Positions 23,362 to 46,800 of a stretch of 64,000 nucleotides of DNA are shown here, piece after piece. Positions within the stretch are counted from its first letter, which is position 1. Every line of letters starts with the position of its first letter. The DNA is from Ampullaceana balthica (Eukaryota; Mollusca; Gastropoda; Lymnaeidae). A program made the translations under genes and the position numbers. The stretch covers positions 45,001-109,000 of the forward strand of contig CALYLW010000326.1 in the NCBI GenBank assembly GCA_944989445.1, written 5' to 3'. A model generated the notes under the pieces. That model was not told where the DNA came from, searched no databases, and saw nothing but the letters and a program-made list of their open reading frames with translations.

Positions 23362-25894
23362 GGTAAGGAAAAGGTGTTTATGCCAACTATTGGCAAGGAA
23401 AGTCTTCATGATGAATCCAATGACAATGGCATGAGATTGATAGACTTTGCTCTAGGAAAAGGAATGTCAGTGAGCAGCACCAAGTTTCAACACAAGAATA
23501 TACATAAAGTCACTTGGAACTCGCCAGATGGAGTCACTCACAACCAAATTGACCATGTTCTAATCGACCGGAGACATGGATCCGATATACTTGACGTAAG
23601 AAGTTATCGAGGAACAGATGCTGACTCTGACCACCTACTTGTACGAGTTAAATACAAGCAGAGAATATATAATTCAGAATTGTCATAATCAAAGAGAGAA
23701 ACGATATGATTACCAAAGACTTTCCAAAGACCAACTAACCGCAAAAGCCTACCAAACTGAAGTAGAAACACAGCTCGAAACATTTCAAGAAGAAGGGAAC
23801 AAGGAAAACAACATAAATGAACAATGCAATAGGATTGAAAATGCTATGAAAGGATCAGCAGAAAAAGTTGTAGGGTTCCAACAAACTAATAAGAGAGTTG
23901 GCTGGTTCGACAATGAATGCAGAAAAACTATTGAAGAAAGGAACAAAGCACGAATGATCATGTTACAAAGAGACACCAGAAAGACAACACAATCATACAA
24001 AGAGGCCAGAAAAGAAGTGACAAAAATGTGCAGGAAGAAAAATAGGGATTGGGAAAAAGCTAAACTAAAAGAAATAGAAGACTTGTCAAGAGAGAGAAAT
24101 ATCAGAGGAATGTACATGAAGATAAGAGATGAAATGAATGGATACCAAGCCAGACCACAAATGTGTGAGAGGCAGGATGGAGAATTAATCACAGAAAATA
24201 GTAAAGTATTGGAGAGATGGGCTTAATATTTTGAGGGCATACTGAATGCAGATAATGGACAAGATGATGATTACCAACCACCACATGGAGGACCAGACCC
24301 TTTTATAAACCCGCCAACATTAGAAGAAGCTAAAGAAGTAATCAATCATATGAAAAATCACAAAGCCCCTGGAGAAGATCTTATCACAGCAGAACTTATT
24401 AAGTATGGAGGAGGAGAACTACACATTCAGATACATAATCTCTTAACTAGAATCTGGCAAGAAGAGAAAATACCAACAGAATGGGAAACGGCATTAATAA
24501 CCCCAATACACAAGAAAGGATCCAAACTTCAGTGCAAAAATTACAGAGGAATCTCCCTATTAAACGTTTCCTACAAAATACTGACAAAACTTATAGCCAA
24601 AAGACTACATCCATATGCTGAAGAAATATTAGGAGACTACCAATGTGGATTCAGACAAAACAGATCAACGGCTGATCAAATTTTCACCATCAGATGCATA
24701 TTAGAGAAATGCTATGAATACAACATCCCAGTGCATCAACTATATGTAGATTATAAAATGGCCTATGACAGCATCAAAAGGAAATATCTATATGAAACGC
24801 TGCAGGAGTTTGGCATACCCAACAAACTGACAAGAATGATATATGTCACGCTGAACAACTCAAGAAGCAAAGTTAAGGTTCAAGGAGAATATTCAAGGGA
24901 ATTTAGGATTAGACAAGGACTAAGGCAGGGAGACTCACTGTCTTGTATGCTCTTTAACTTAACGTTAGAAAGAGTTATTAGAAACATAAATATTGACACT
25001 CGAGGAACAATAACTGGATACTTCCTGAGGGAAACTCAAGAACCAAAAGCTATTGGCACTTTCTATAGCCTACCCATCCAGTACCTTGCATATGCTGATG
25101 ACATAGCCCTGCTTGCTAAAAGTACTAAAGACATATCAAAGTCATACATTGAATTAGAAGACGCATCACTGCAAGCAGGGCTGGAAGTCAACAACCAAAA
25201 AACAAAATACATGACCCTAGAAAGAGAAGAAAGGACAGGTGAAGACATTAAAATTTGGAACCAGACTTTTGAAAAAGTAAATCAATTCAAATACCTAGGA
25301 TCAATACTAAATGAAAGGAATGAATTAATGATAGAAATTAAAGAAAGAATATCAGCCGGTAATAGAGCATACTTTAGTAGCCAGAATATCCTCAAAAACA
25401 AAAATATTACAAGGGAAACAAAGAAAACTATAAAACTGTCATCAGACCAGCTGTAACATATGCAAGTGAAACTTGGACCTTGACAAAAACTGCAGAAAAC
25501 CTGTTAAATACATGGGAGAGGAAAGTGCTCAGGAAAATATATGGACCAACAAAGAATGAGTTCGGATGGAGAATAAGAACCAACCATGAACTATACAATA
25601 TATATCAGGATACCACAATAGTTGCAGAAATAAAAAAAGGGCAGACTGCGCTGGGCAGGACACCTAGAAAGAATGTCAAATGATAGAGGAGTAAAGAGGG
25701 TACACCACCAAAACCCCAGAGGAAAACGGCTCAAGGGAAGACCTAGGCTTAGGTGGATGGATGACATAGAGAAAGATCTACAACAACAGGGCATCCAATA
25801 TTGGAAAAGAAAGGCGTTGATAAGGACTGAGTGGAAGGAGGTCGTGAGGCAGGCCCAAGCCCTACATGGGCTGTAGCGCCACAGGGATGGATGG
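23362..25894 (+). mobile_element. LINE with endonuclease tail and full reverse transcriptase (dead)
   Basis: The sequence begins inside the endonuclease: NDNGMRLIDFALGKGMSV, NQIDHVLIDRRHGSDILDVR, then TDADSDHLLVRV near 23640. It continues through a charged linker into the RT: NHKAPGEDLITAELIKYGGG, NYRGISLLNVSYKIL, DYQCGFRQNRSTADQIF, RQGLRQGDSLSCMLFNL and the catalytic YADDIALL near 25090. The end is SRAT-like text closing with AQALHGL and a GGAT-rich tail. A 13-bp duplication, ATTATTATTATAA, flanks it at 23349-23361 and 25895-25907. Frameshifts near 23690 and 25430 and a stop at 24224 inactivate it. It lies between the FAS1 and PP1 genes. Confidence 0.92.
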
Positions 25895-25907
25895 ATTATT
25901 ATTATAA

Positions 25908-28472
25908 TAAGATATCAAAGATTTTTTAAAAAACCATCACTTTCAAGTGGACCAATGTAAATTTTAAAAAAATAAAGTGAATACATATTACATTTAGAAA
26001 TAAAAGACCTATCAGATATCTTGAATTTGAATGAAATATTTCCATGGGTCAAAATGGGCAAGATTTGTACAGCAATACCCTCGTATGACATATTGTATCT
26101 TATGGAATGCACCAAGCAAAACTTTGTATTTAATTGTAATAGGGTAAAAATAAAAGGGTACCACTTGTGAGAAAACCTTTTATCTTCAAAGGTGCTAGAT
26201 GGCGTTCATAAGCTGTTAAAAATAGTGATACAGTGCTACCAATATGTTCACTAAATAAAAATATTTCTTTATTGTAGTTTTTAAAGCCAGGTGCCTTTTT
26301 CATTAAATATTTTTGGCATATTAGTAAAAGGAATGATAGTTCTATTGCATCTTTAAAAAATAAAAAAAAACACCTTGTTTAAGTACTTCACATTTATTTC
26401 ATTGCCAGGTGGACTTCAGAATAAATGGAAGCTATCAATTTTGATTAGACATTATTATTAGTCAAAACATATCATTAGAATAGATGAAAAACAATCTATA
26501 CAGCCACTACCAAGTTGGTTGGCATATGTGAATTCATTAATAAAAATATCTAAGACTACAAATTAAACAGAATCTGGTTCACTAATAACAATAGTAATCA
26601 AACTTAAGTCCATTACACAGGCATCTAAAATTTTGATATTAGAGTTTGTGTAAAGAAAGTTTGTAAGTCCCAAAGCAATATTCGATATTGTTATTTTAGA
26701 TTTTCCAACATATCCAGTGGGAGAAATGCTATCACCTGTATTTTTTAAACACACCTTAAATATTAGCATTTATTATCAATCACTCATTAATGAACTTTAA
26801 ATGCTATGGTACATGACATTTTTGTTTTGAAACTTAAGGATTTACCCCCCCCCTTCAAGTACACAATGTAAAGAAATTAAAACAAGCACAATGGGGTAAT
26901 AGGGTGTCTAATTCTATTACCTGTTCTAGTTAAGTTTGACACTACCTATAATTATTAAGAAGAGAAAAAAAAAGAAACACATTGTAGAGCTAACAAAACA
27001 CTGAACCATCAACAAATGCAAGAAAGAAAGAAAGAAAAAAAAACACCACAAAACATAAAAAATCCTTTTCACCATTTAAGTATTCACATGTACCATATTT
27101 GCTTTTAATTTTTGTTCTTAAAATACGTAATTCAAATGAAATGCACATGACAATTATTACCATAGACTTTAAACATAAAATAAATGTAACAATGACGTGA
27201 ATATGATGCTTTTTCAAACCATCTATAACTTTACAAAGCCACTTACCAGATTAAACTGGTGTGCTTTTAATTAGGTTAGCCTTTACTGACAAAACTACAG
27301 AAAATGTATATCTTGAATAGCAAATGAAAACATATAATATTCCTCACATTCACAAACATTTTCTTGGAGAGCTATACACGTAACAAAATTTTATACCCCT
27401 GTCTAGCACATAAGTAACAGCTAGGAATTCACGTAACATGTCAAAGTATTCCAACTATAGCCTATAATTCTTTCATACCCTTAAAACAGGACATATAACA
27501 TAATATTAGCACTTTTTTCCCAAATAAGAAACTTTTCTTTAATAAAATGAATAGTGGTTTTATTTCATAATATTGGCATTTGATTTAGATCAGCCTTTGT
27601 TTCAACCACATCCAAAATACAGGGTATACCTGTGATTTTCAATAGCAGTATTAAAACTGGAGACAAATTTCAGACACAAACAAATAAAACTTTTCCCTAA
27701 TGTCCCTTATTGTCATTTTCTTGTTCGGTGTAAACACAGGAGAGGGGATACAGAGTGGGGGAGAAGAAAAAGATATAGTAATAAAAAACTTTGTTTCAAC
27801 ATTGAGTCAACATATATACAAGGCATTATTTTACAATGAGAATAATGGACTTTTTAAATAAAAAAAACTAATGAATGTAAAATTCCCCTTTAAAAAAAAA
27901 CAACACATGTTAGGAAATGGTCTGCAATCAAGATCATGAGTGGACAATCAACAATAGAGCATTTGCCCCAAGATGTTCACAAACTCAACTTCAAAAAAGA
28001 AGTACAGATATGTTAAGAAAGTGTGAGAGCAATTGCTGCCATTGCCGATTTTTACAAATTGAGGCCGCCATATTGGGACATAGTCTTGATAGAGAGCATT
28101 TCAAAACATGTCAAATAATGACTTGTTAAATGGCAACAAATAAGTTTATCAATATTATAATTGATTTCCTCCTTACAAAGAACTTTATACAAAATCAATT
28201 GAATGTTGGCTTTTTGTATAATCTATTGAACTAATAATGCTATAGATGTGCAATTGCCAAATGAAAACACCTTTATCCAATGTAACAGAATCATGTGTCC
28301 AGGTTCCTGTTATCCCAAAGAAACTTTGTCCATTGAGGAAATTTGAGGCTTACCTAGTCACGGCCGAATCAGATCAAACTAATTTGATAAATCAAGTTAA
28401 AATACAATCTTTATAGTCTTTCTTTGTGTTAATGAGTGGTAAATGTCTGAGTTGTCGTTACAGTTTCAAATA
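25908..28472. other. Region 3' of the PP1 gene, possibly its long 3'UTR
   Basis: AT-rich, no supported exon on either strand and no clear transposon. Several TTTATT sites (minus-strand AATAAA) occur, but none can be singled out as the PP1 polyA signal. Confidence 0.5.
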
Positions 28473-37335
<8,863 letters not shown>

Positions 37336-37833
37336 TTTAAAAGACCCTTGCCCACAAAATTATAGTAATATTAACCCCCTCGCCTACAAATATTTGCAGA
37401 TGTTTTAGGATTTAGTATCTCTTCCTCTACGATCTAATAGGTAACCAATATGGCGGCCGTAACGAAGGAAGAACTACTTGTGGCGTAATAATTTGTATAC
37501 TGAAAACAGCTTATTTTATGGAAACAGCGTGATAATTTTGCGATTTGAATAATCTAAATATAATTAATAAATATAAACTACATTAAGAAAATTTGACGCC
37601 GTATATTTTATAAATATAAATAAAAATAAAGAACTATTTATTTATTATTAAACTTCCGGATTCGGGCATTTTGGGTGTATACAATTATAGCATTAAATAG
37701 GTCGTGTTTTTCAAAATTAAAATAATATTTTTATAATGTAAAACATTATGGGATTACAGAACCAAAATAACATGGATTTTCACGGAATTTGCGTTGGACA
37801 TTTTTTATCGTTTTATAATTCGTGTAGTTTATA
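37336..37833. promoter_or_regulatory. Shared promoter region between PP1 and the ankyrin gene
   Basis: The PP1 start codon (minus) and ankyrin start codon (plus) are 498 bp apart and face away from each other. The interval holds CCAAT (37445-37449) overlapping AATATGGCGGC (37448-37458), which fits the YY1 motif AANATGGCGGC seen near start sites of housekeeping genes. No TATA box is evident. A second YY1-like site on the minus strand lies near 37890 in ankyrin intron 1. Shared control is inferred from layout. Confidence 0.6.
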
Positions 37834-40800
37834 ATGGTTATCAAGCGCAAAGGTAAGCAAACTAAAGTATAGTGAACTGTAAGTGTAAGAAGGCAGCCAT
37901 ATTGTTTAGTTTTCAGTTTTCGTCTAACTAAAACTAAAGTCAATAGGGAAAATTTACACTTTAAATCTTTAAATAACGTTCTTATTGGCCATGTAGTTTA
38001 CCGGAGCGCCAAGAACTTGTCTAGTTATAAAAATTTTAATGGAATGCTTTTTTTACTGCGATATAATATATCAAATATTTGTTGATTTTCAGTATTAACT
38101 ATTAACATCCGTTGCTATGGAAACCACAAAATGTAATTCATTTAAATTACATAATATTAATGTAGATAGGTGCACACCCCACCCCCACCTACCTTTTCCT
38201 CCCCCTAAAAATCCCACCGTGGTCTGGAATAAAGCATTAGTCTCCACACTATATACAATAACCTTAACTCAGTAAATTCTAACTTGGAAATATAACAATG
38301 CAAATAATTCAAATAAAAATAATCAATAATTTCAATTACATAAAGAAAAAAGTCTATTCAACACTCGGACATCGTTATAGTTACAGTATAGTCATAGTCT
38401 AGATCAACGGTGGCCAAACTGCGGCTCGGAAACAATTGATCAAATTAAAACTTTTCGTTTGAAATATATGCAGTGAAATACTTTCAAATACGCATAACAG
38501 GAAAACACTTAAGAAGAAATATCTGTCAACGGGAAATAAAATACAGTCCCGACAAAATACAAAGTATTTTGATACACTTTTTTTCCCTGAACTTGAAACA
38601 AAAATCTATTAACACTAAAAGATGTAGGTTCTTTGAATGAGTAAAGGAGAACACGATCGCACCCCAGAAAATTAAAAGGGGTTGGTATTGTGTGTTATTA
38701 ATTATTAATAATAACAATCCTGCTTTTATTATATGACAGGGTGCTAACTTCGCTTTGAAATTCATCGAATTATTGAGTTACCATAATCACAACAATTAAT
38801 GTTTACAGTGAGTCTTATGCAACGTGTTTCTATTCATAAATATTCACGTTTAAATTTTTTTAATTGAGTAACTGTTATGCATATATTTTTTCAACATACT
38901 GCTATGATTAAAACAATTGAAATGTTCAAGTCATTAAATTCAAATAAAAAATACTTTTGAAAAATGAATCACCAAATAATTTTTCCTTGCGAGTGGGGAC
39001 CAATGTTCCCTCTAAGGTCCGCTGGTCCGTTTGCAAAGTAAAAAACTAGTGTGCAAAGTTGCGCGACATCTATTTTTTGTGCACTATTTTACCAAATTTT
39101 GCTGCGCTGTAATTCTAAACTGCTGCGCGGCGTCGGTCAGATATCTGCGCAGCCACGCCGCTTAAAGGGAACATTGGTGGGGACATGAGCGACAATGTCT
39201 CGATGTGGCTCTCAAAATTTCTGAGTATTAATAAAATGGCTCTGACTTACTACAGGTCTGGCCACCCCTGGTCTAGATAGATAGTTCTATACACATGAAC
39301 AATAGTGTACTAGTCTCTAGTAGACCATAGGGTCAATAGGCATTGGCATAGTGTTAGGCTGTTAGGGAGTAGTTATAACAACACTTTTCTTCTGCCTGAA
39401 CTAATCAGGAAAGCTGACACACTATAAACTTTCAAAACTAAAAATGGAATTCACTGAAATATATGGGATAAGAATTATGGTTAAGACCACTAGTACTAGT
39501 TGTTTTGGTTTTTTTTAGCACCGGTAACCATTTTAAAAGAAAAGACCAGGCCATTGTCTATAAGCAGTAGCAAGGTTATTTTCCTAAGTAAGTTCTCAAA
39601 ACCCACAAAAGTATGTCAAAAACTTAGCAAGACTCCTCCCCACCCTCAACCGTGTCATCCAACTGTGACATCAAATGTGCTTTGATGTCATGACCGCAAA
39701 TGTTTAGCTCTCTAGCTATAGACAATAGATTTTCTTATTTTCATTGTAGGCCTAAAGTCAGTACATGCCGTAACATGCATATGATTCTTAATCTATTTTA
39801 AATTACATGACCATTGTGCCATGCTATTTTTTAAAATTTATTTCAGTCCATAATTATACCTTATGAATGAATTAAGCATAAATTATCACACTTTCTGTAT
39901 CTCTAGATAAGTAGATAACCTTCAAAAGGGAAAATATCTAAAGGGTGGAGATTTTTATTAAAAAAATAAAATAAAACAAACAAACAAACAAACAAGAGAA
40001 AAAGAAAGAAAGATGTTTACATTAGCATTCCTGCTCAAAGTAAAAGCAGACTTCCATAGTAAAGTTATATTCAAATTTGAACTTTTTCAGCCCCTTAATT
40101 TACTCATTTCTGCTATAAACAAAGTGATGATCTTTTCAGTTTCTGATTTTTAATTCATTTGTCATTAGATTTCCAAAAGGCTGCAGCCTTCATTCATGAG
40201 TTCCTCCTAAAACTCAGTGAAGATGTTGAGTGTGCAGATGTTCGTGATACCCTTAACCTTGCCCTCTTGCACATGCAAAAATATTACAGGCAAGGATTTA
40301 TCTTATTATTATAACAATTATTATTTCCATCTTTTGTAAATATTAAACAATGCAACCATATCATATAAGCATTTCCTTGTACATGTATTTGTTTTTCTAA
40401 GATTTTTTACATATAATCTCAGGTTGATACAGAACAGATCTCAAGAAAAATGTGTCAACACACTCTCCCTTACTGCTCGTGGCTTAAGTCCTATGACCCC
40501 CTTTGTGGATGCACCAGATAAATTCATATGGCGTTGGGTAACTACCTACAGTTGACTCAAGTAACCTCATGCAAATTTCCAAATTCAAAATATATTCATG
40601 TCATGCGTTATCTTATAAACATTGATAATATATATTCTAAAACACATTAATTTTTTATAAATGTCATCCATTCTATTTATGGTTTCAAACTAAAATAATT
40701 ATAATTCATCTAGGTAAACTTGGACAGTACAAAGCTTCCTGTTACAATGAGCCTGGGTGACAGTGTCAATTTTGTGATACTTCCTGCTCTCATAGTAGCT

Positions 40801-43800
40801 GTTAAAAGTGGTGATGTAGACATGATAAGTGACCTCATACACCAAGGTTAGAAAGTTCATATGTGTCTTGTCATATTGTGTTAATTTTTTTAATTAAGGG
40901 CTCCAAAGAACAGACTTACGCAGCTGGTATATATATTCAAAGCCTATCTTTTAACATCAGACCCTTCTAATTTTTTTATTTTTGTGTGTGTGTGTTTAGA
41001 GTTTTATGGCTTTACTAGATAGATTGTTCAAAGAAAGTGGGAAAAGAACCACAAACTTCTCCCAGTGCTTGAAGCATTACTTCCTTTCCTTCTATATAGT
41101 GATATTGCGCCTCAGTGTGGTGCGCATAGTGCAGCGTGGGTGTGCACTCTACTATATAAATATTGACTGCGTCTTGCTTGCTCTAGTTTCGGGTGAATGA
41201 CCGTATATACTCGTTCTATAGCCTGTTCGTTCATAAGCCGAACCCCCCCCCCTCCCAATTTTATAAGAGAAAAGTATTAAAAGTGTATAACCTGCTCGCA
41301 GGCCGACCCCCCAAAAATAATAGGACAGCTTAAACAAAATGGCACGCATTTTTTTAAAACTAAAAGCTAAATCGGTCATTATGATTGTTTACTTTGTACT
41401 GCCTATCTTTGTCTTTGTTAGGCAAGAGTTACCGGTATTTTAAAAACAAAAAAATTTTTTTGGTAAACAGTGACGAAAGCGCGTACATTAAAATTCGTTG
41501 TTGAAAACAAAATTTGTAAAACAATTTATTAAAATATTAAAACGTTCACAAAAATAAATAAAATGATTAAATAAGGTAAGTGCAGATGTTTAATAATATA
41601 TTATAGCTTCTGGTAGAGCAGTCAAATCTTGTAGAATGTAGAAAAGGACCTTGATGATCTACAATAACACCGATATTCAATATCCATGCAGAAATACGTT
41701 AATGACCCGCTCGTAAGCTAACCCCCTTCCCCCCAACTTTTCCCCCTAGATTTTGTCCAAAAAAGGTCGGCTTGCGAACGAGTATATACAGTATATATTA
41801 TATATATAGATATAAAATTAATTGATTCTGAGGAATCAGAATTATATCTTATTATTTTTTAAATAATGAATTGATATTACTTAATTAATTTAATTTAAAT
41901 TTTCTTTTTCAATTTGAAGATTTTCCAGTTAGGGATGAGGCTGTGTTCTAAATTATGACCAACGCATATAACACCACTTCTTAGCTCAATATCAGTCTAA
42001 TTAATTGTTACATTTAATCCGTAGTTAAAATTTTCTTTGCAGATCCCAGTAATGCAGATTCAATAGATGGGCTTGGTCGCACAGGGATTATGTATGCTGT
42101 ACACTTTAATCAACACGAAGCCCTCCAGTTCCTTTTGGAGCATGGTGCAGATGTTAATGCACAGGCACATGGTAATTTACAGAAGGCTGTAATTGATTAA
42201 AAAAAAACTATACTCATTTATACATTAAACAATCTAATTTACGGCTCCTATGTTAGAAATTAACAGAAAAATGGTATTTAGCAACTATGTCCTTTGGAAT
42301 TAACGGTTTATTCCCCATGTTTTAATTTTGAAATGCCATTACAAAGCCTCCTTTATTATGTACAGATGGTTCAACAGCCATGCACAGAGCATGTCATGAT
42401 GGAAATCACACAGGACTCAAACTTTTAGTTGATTATGGAGGGGATTTTACATTAAGTGACGTTCAGGGACGGGCACCCATTCACTGGGCGGTAACAACAA
42501 GAAGTACAGAATGTTTGCAGGTTTGGAAATCCAGTACCATTCATTTATTTTTACAATTTAAACTAAGATTGTTAAGACCTCTGCATTTTGAGGACCGATT
42601 TACAGTTTAAAAAAAAGAATGGTTCACAATCCATTGGCAGTGGCCAGGCATTTTTTCTTAGTTCTTAAAAACCCACAAGAGAATGTAAGAAATTTAGCAC
42701 CACTCACCCCGCCTCTCTTGCACGATGCCTGTCATCTAAGAGGAAAGAAAAGTGAAGCTAAGGAGTAAAAAAATGCCACAGTATTTTTCAGTCTTCACCT
42801 GAGAGGAATTATATATACATTGAAATTTAAATGTTTGTTTTAAGAATTTTTGACTGATTTGACACATTAAATATTTGATCTCTGTGTATTACACTATTAT
42901 GGACAAAAGGAAGTTTTAATTAACCGATCCAGATAAACAGGATGGCCCTGATCTTTGGACCTGATGGCTGTTAATGACCTTAATTTAAATGTATACATTT
43001 ATTAAAATCTGTAAATATACTGCAAAGATCTAAATGAATAAGTTTAAAAAATTTAAAACAAAAAAAGTAAATTTCCAAGATGAAATCAGAAATAACTTGT
43101 TGTTTATTTATAACAGGATTTCTGCAGCCTCCTGAATTCCAGTATGTCCTAGAAATATCTTGCAATTTCAGCAAAGTAAAAAAAAACTCTTTAAATTATA
43201 AAAATTCCCCTTAATGTTCTGAAATTTGATTTTTTAAAATTTATGGGTTTTAATTTTTTTTCCTCTTTGCTCAGCAACATAGTTTATGATGTTTATTTCC
43301 TTTATAATTTATAGTCCTTGATATTTATAATTTCTCCTGGAAAAGTTCTTATTTTTTTAAAATATATTTGGTACAGAAACCCTGTTATAGCTCAGAACGT
43401 TTTACTAAGCTATTCAAAATTTACTTACAAATTTACAAATATCTTGTACTTTTCTTGCCATGGATTTTCAAATGTATAACATAAACAGGGTATTATGGAT
43501 TTTCAACAAAAACAAAAAGAAATACCCTGAAACCTTTGAAAAATAAATATACATTTATCATGCAAGGAATGGCTGGCACTGAAATTTTCTTTAAAGACAT
43601 TTCTATGTCTACATTATGGCAGCAATTATGTTGACATTACCACTAATTGTAGTTCATAGACACAGATAGAGATTTTAACTAATTTGAAAATAATTTTCTT
43701 TTAACCTTAAAATGTTCATTGTATCGATGTTGGGGGAGATTTGATATTCACCTATTCCTCTACAGATTTTGTTGACCAACAGAGCATTTGCTGGGACAAG

Positions 43801-46800
43801 AGACACAGATGGGCTTACTCCAAGTATGTGGGCTTGTCGCATGGACAACATCAAACATTTTGAAATGCTGTGCAATGCTGAAAATAACCTCGTTGATGAA
43901 CCTGATGGAATTGAGAGGGATGCAAATGGCAGAACCTGGATGCACTGGTCAGTACGACGGACACAGCCTTTGGAGTGCTTACAGGTACTTGCACTTTAAA
44001 TTTTTGGCCACTTTGGACATAAGACAAAAGTTAGCTAATGAATAGCTTTTTGTCATTTAGATTAAATGTTAACTATTAATTAAAAAGACTTCTTTTTTGT
44101 ACTTTGCCAAACAGAATGCAACTTTTAGGCCCTCTTATCTATAATTTGACTGTCTTATCACATAAATACTTCTCTTTATTTATACATTGTGAAATCTTCT
44201 GTGATTTGTCATTGTTAGTAACACAGTTTTTACAATGTAATATTTATTTACAAATAAATCTCTTTTGTTAAACAGACGCTGTTGACTCCTGACAGTGCTG
44301 CAATCAAGGATGAGGATGGAAAGACTGTGCTTCTTTTGGCTGCTGAGATGGGTAATGCCTGGGATAACTTTTTTATTGTCACTCTCTCGGTTGTTAGCGT
44401 GACCTATGAGTGCTAATGTAGTGATCTGTGAGTGCTAATGTAGTGACCTGTGAGTGCTAATGTAGTGATCTGTGTGTGCTAATGGAGTGACCTGTGAGTG
44501 CTAATGTAGTGATCTGTGAGTGCTAATGTAGTGACCTGCGAGTGCTAATGTAGTGACCTGTGAGTGCTAATGTAGTGATCTGTGTGTGCTAATGTAGTGA
44601 CCTGTGTGTGCTAATGTAGTGACCTGTGTGTGGTAATGTAGTGACCTGTGAGTGCTAATGTAGTGATCTGTGTGTGCTAATGTAGTGATCTGTGAGTGCT
44701 AATGTAGTGACCTGTGAGTGCTAATGTAGTGACCTGTGTGTGCTAATGTAGTGACCTGTGAGTGCTAATGTAGTGACCTGTGAGTGCTAATGTAGTGACC
44801 TGTGTGTGCTAATGTAGTGACCTGTGTGTGCTAATGTAGTGATCTGTGTGTGCTAATGTAGTGATCTGTGAGTGCTAATTTAGTGACCTGTGTGTGCTAA
44901 TGTAGTGACATGTGAGTGCTAATGTAGTGACCTGTGAGTGCTAATGTAGTGACCTGTGTGTGCTAATATAGTGATCTGTGTGTGCTAATGTAGTGATCTG
45001 TGTGTGCTAATGTAGTGATCTGTGTTAGCTAATGTAGTGCTCCGTGAGTGCTAATGTAGTGCTCCGTGAGTGCTAATGTAGTGACCCGTGAGTGCTAATG
45101 TAGTGACCCGTGAGTGCTAATGTAGTGACCTGTGAGTGCTAATGTAGTGACCTGTGTGTGCTAATGTAGTGACCTGTGAGTGCTAATGTGATCTGTGAGT
45201 GCTAATGTAGTGACTTGTGAGTGCTAATGTAGTGACTTGTGAGTGCTAATGTAGTGACCTGTGTGTGCTAATGTAGTGACCTGTGTGTGCTAATGGAGTG
45301 ACCTGTGAGTGCTAATGTAGTGATCTGTGAGTGCTAATGTAGTGACCTGTGAGTGCTAATGTAGTGATCTGTGTGTGCTAATGGAGTGACCTGTGAGTGC
45401 TAATGTAGTGATCTGTGAGTGCTAATGTAGTGATCTGTGTGTGCTAATGTAGTGATCTGTGAGTGCTAATGTAGTGACCTGTGAGTGCTAATGTAGTGAC
45501 CTGTGTGTGCTAATGTAGTGACCTGTGAGTGCTAATGTAGTGACCTGTGAGTGCTAATGTAGTGACCTGTGTGTGCTAATGTAGTGACCTGTGTGTGCTA
45601 ATGTAGTGATCTGTGTGTGCTAATGTAGTGATCTGTGTGCTAATTTAGTGACCTGTGTGTGCTAATGTAGTGACATGTGAGTGCTAATGTAGTGACCTGT
45701 GTGTGCTAATGTAGTGACCTGTGAGTGCTAATGTAGTGACCTGTGAGTGCTAATGTAGTGACCTGTGTGTGCTAATGTAGTGACCTGTGTGTGCTAATGT
45801 AGTGATCTGTGTGTGCTAATGTATTGATCTGTGTGTGCTAATGTAGTGATCTGTGTGTGCTAATGTAGTGATCTGTGTGTGCTAATGTAGTGATCTGTGT
45901 TAGCTAATGTAGTGATCCGTGAGTGCTAATGTAGTGACCCGTGAGTGCTAATGTAGTGACCCGTGAGTGCTAATGTAGTGACCTGTGAGTGCTAATGTAG
46001 TGACCTGTGTGTGCTAATGTAGTGACCTGTGAGTGCTAATGTGATCTGTGAGTGCTAATGTAGTGACTTGTGAGTGCTAATGTAGTGACTTGTGAGTGCT
46101 AATGTAGTGACCTGTGTGTGCTAATGTAGTGACCTGTGTGTGCTAATGTAGTGATCTGTGTGTGCTAATGTAGTGATCTGTGTGTGATAATTTAGTGACC
46201 TGTGTGTGCTAATGTAGTGACATGTGAGTGCTAATGTAGTGACCTGTGTGTGCTAATGTAGTGACCTGTGTGTGCTAATGTAGTGACCTGTGTGTGCTAA
46301 TGTAGTGACCTGTGTGTGCTAATGTAGTGACCTGTGTGTGCTAATGTAGTGACCTGTGTGTGCTAATGTAGTGACCTGTGTGTGCTAATGTAGTGACCTG
46401 TGTGTGCTAATGTAGTGACCTGTGTGTGCTAATGTAGTGATCTGTGTTAGCTAATGTAGTGATCCGTGAGTGCTAATGTAGTGACCCGTGAGTGCTAATG
46501 TAGTGACCCGTGAGTGCTAATGTAGTGACCCGTGAGTGCTAATGTAGTGACCCGTGTGTGCTAATGTAGTGACCTGTGAGTGCTAATGTGATCTGTGAGT
46601 GCTAATGTAGTGACTTGTGAGTGCTAATGTAGTGACTTGTGAGTGCTAATGTAGTGACTTGTGAGTGCTAATGTAGTGACTTGTGAGTGCTAATGTAGTG
46701 ATCTGTAAGTGCTAATGTAGTGATCTGTGTGTGCTAATGTAGTGACCTGTGAGTGCTAATGTAGTGACCTGTGAGTGCTAATGTAGTGACCTTTGAGTGC

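Noticed and set aside
25908..28472. Small coding genes in the gap 3' of PP1
   Set aside because: Open frames are short, AT-rich, lack domain signals and have no matching splice sites.
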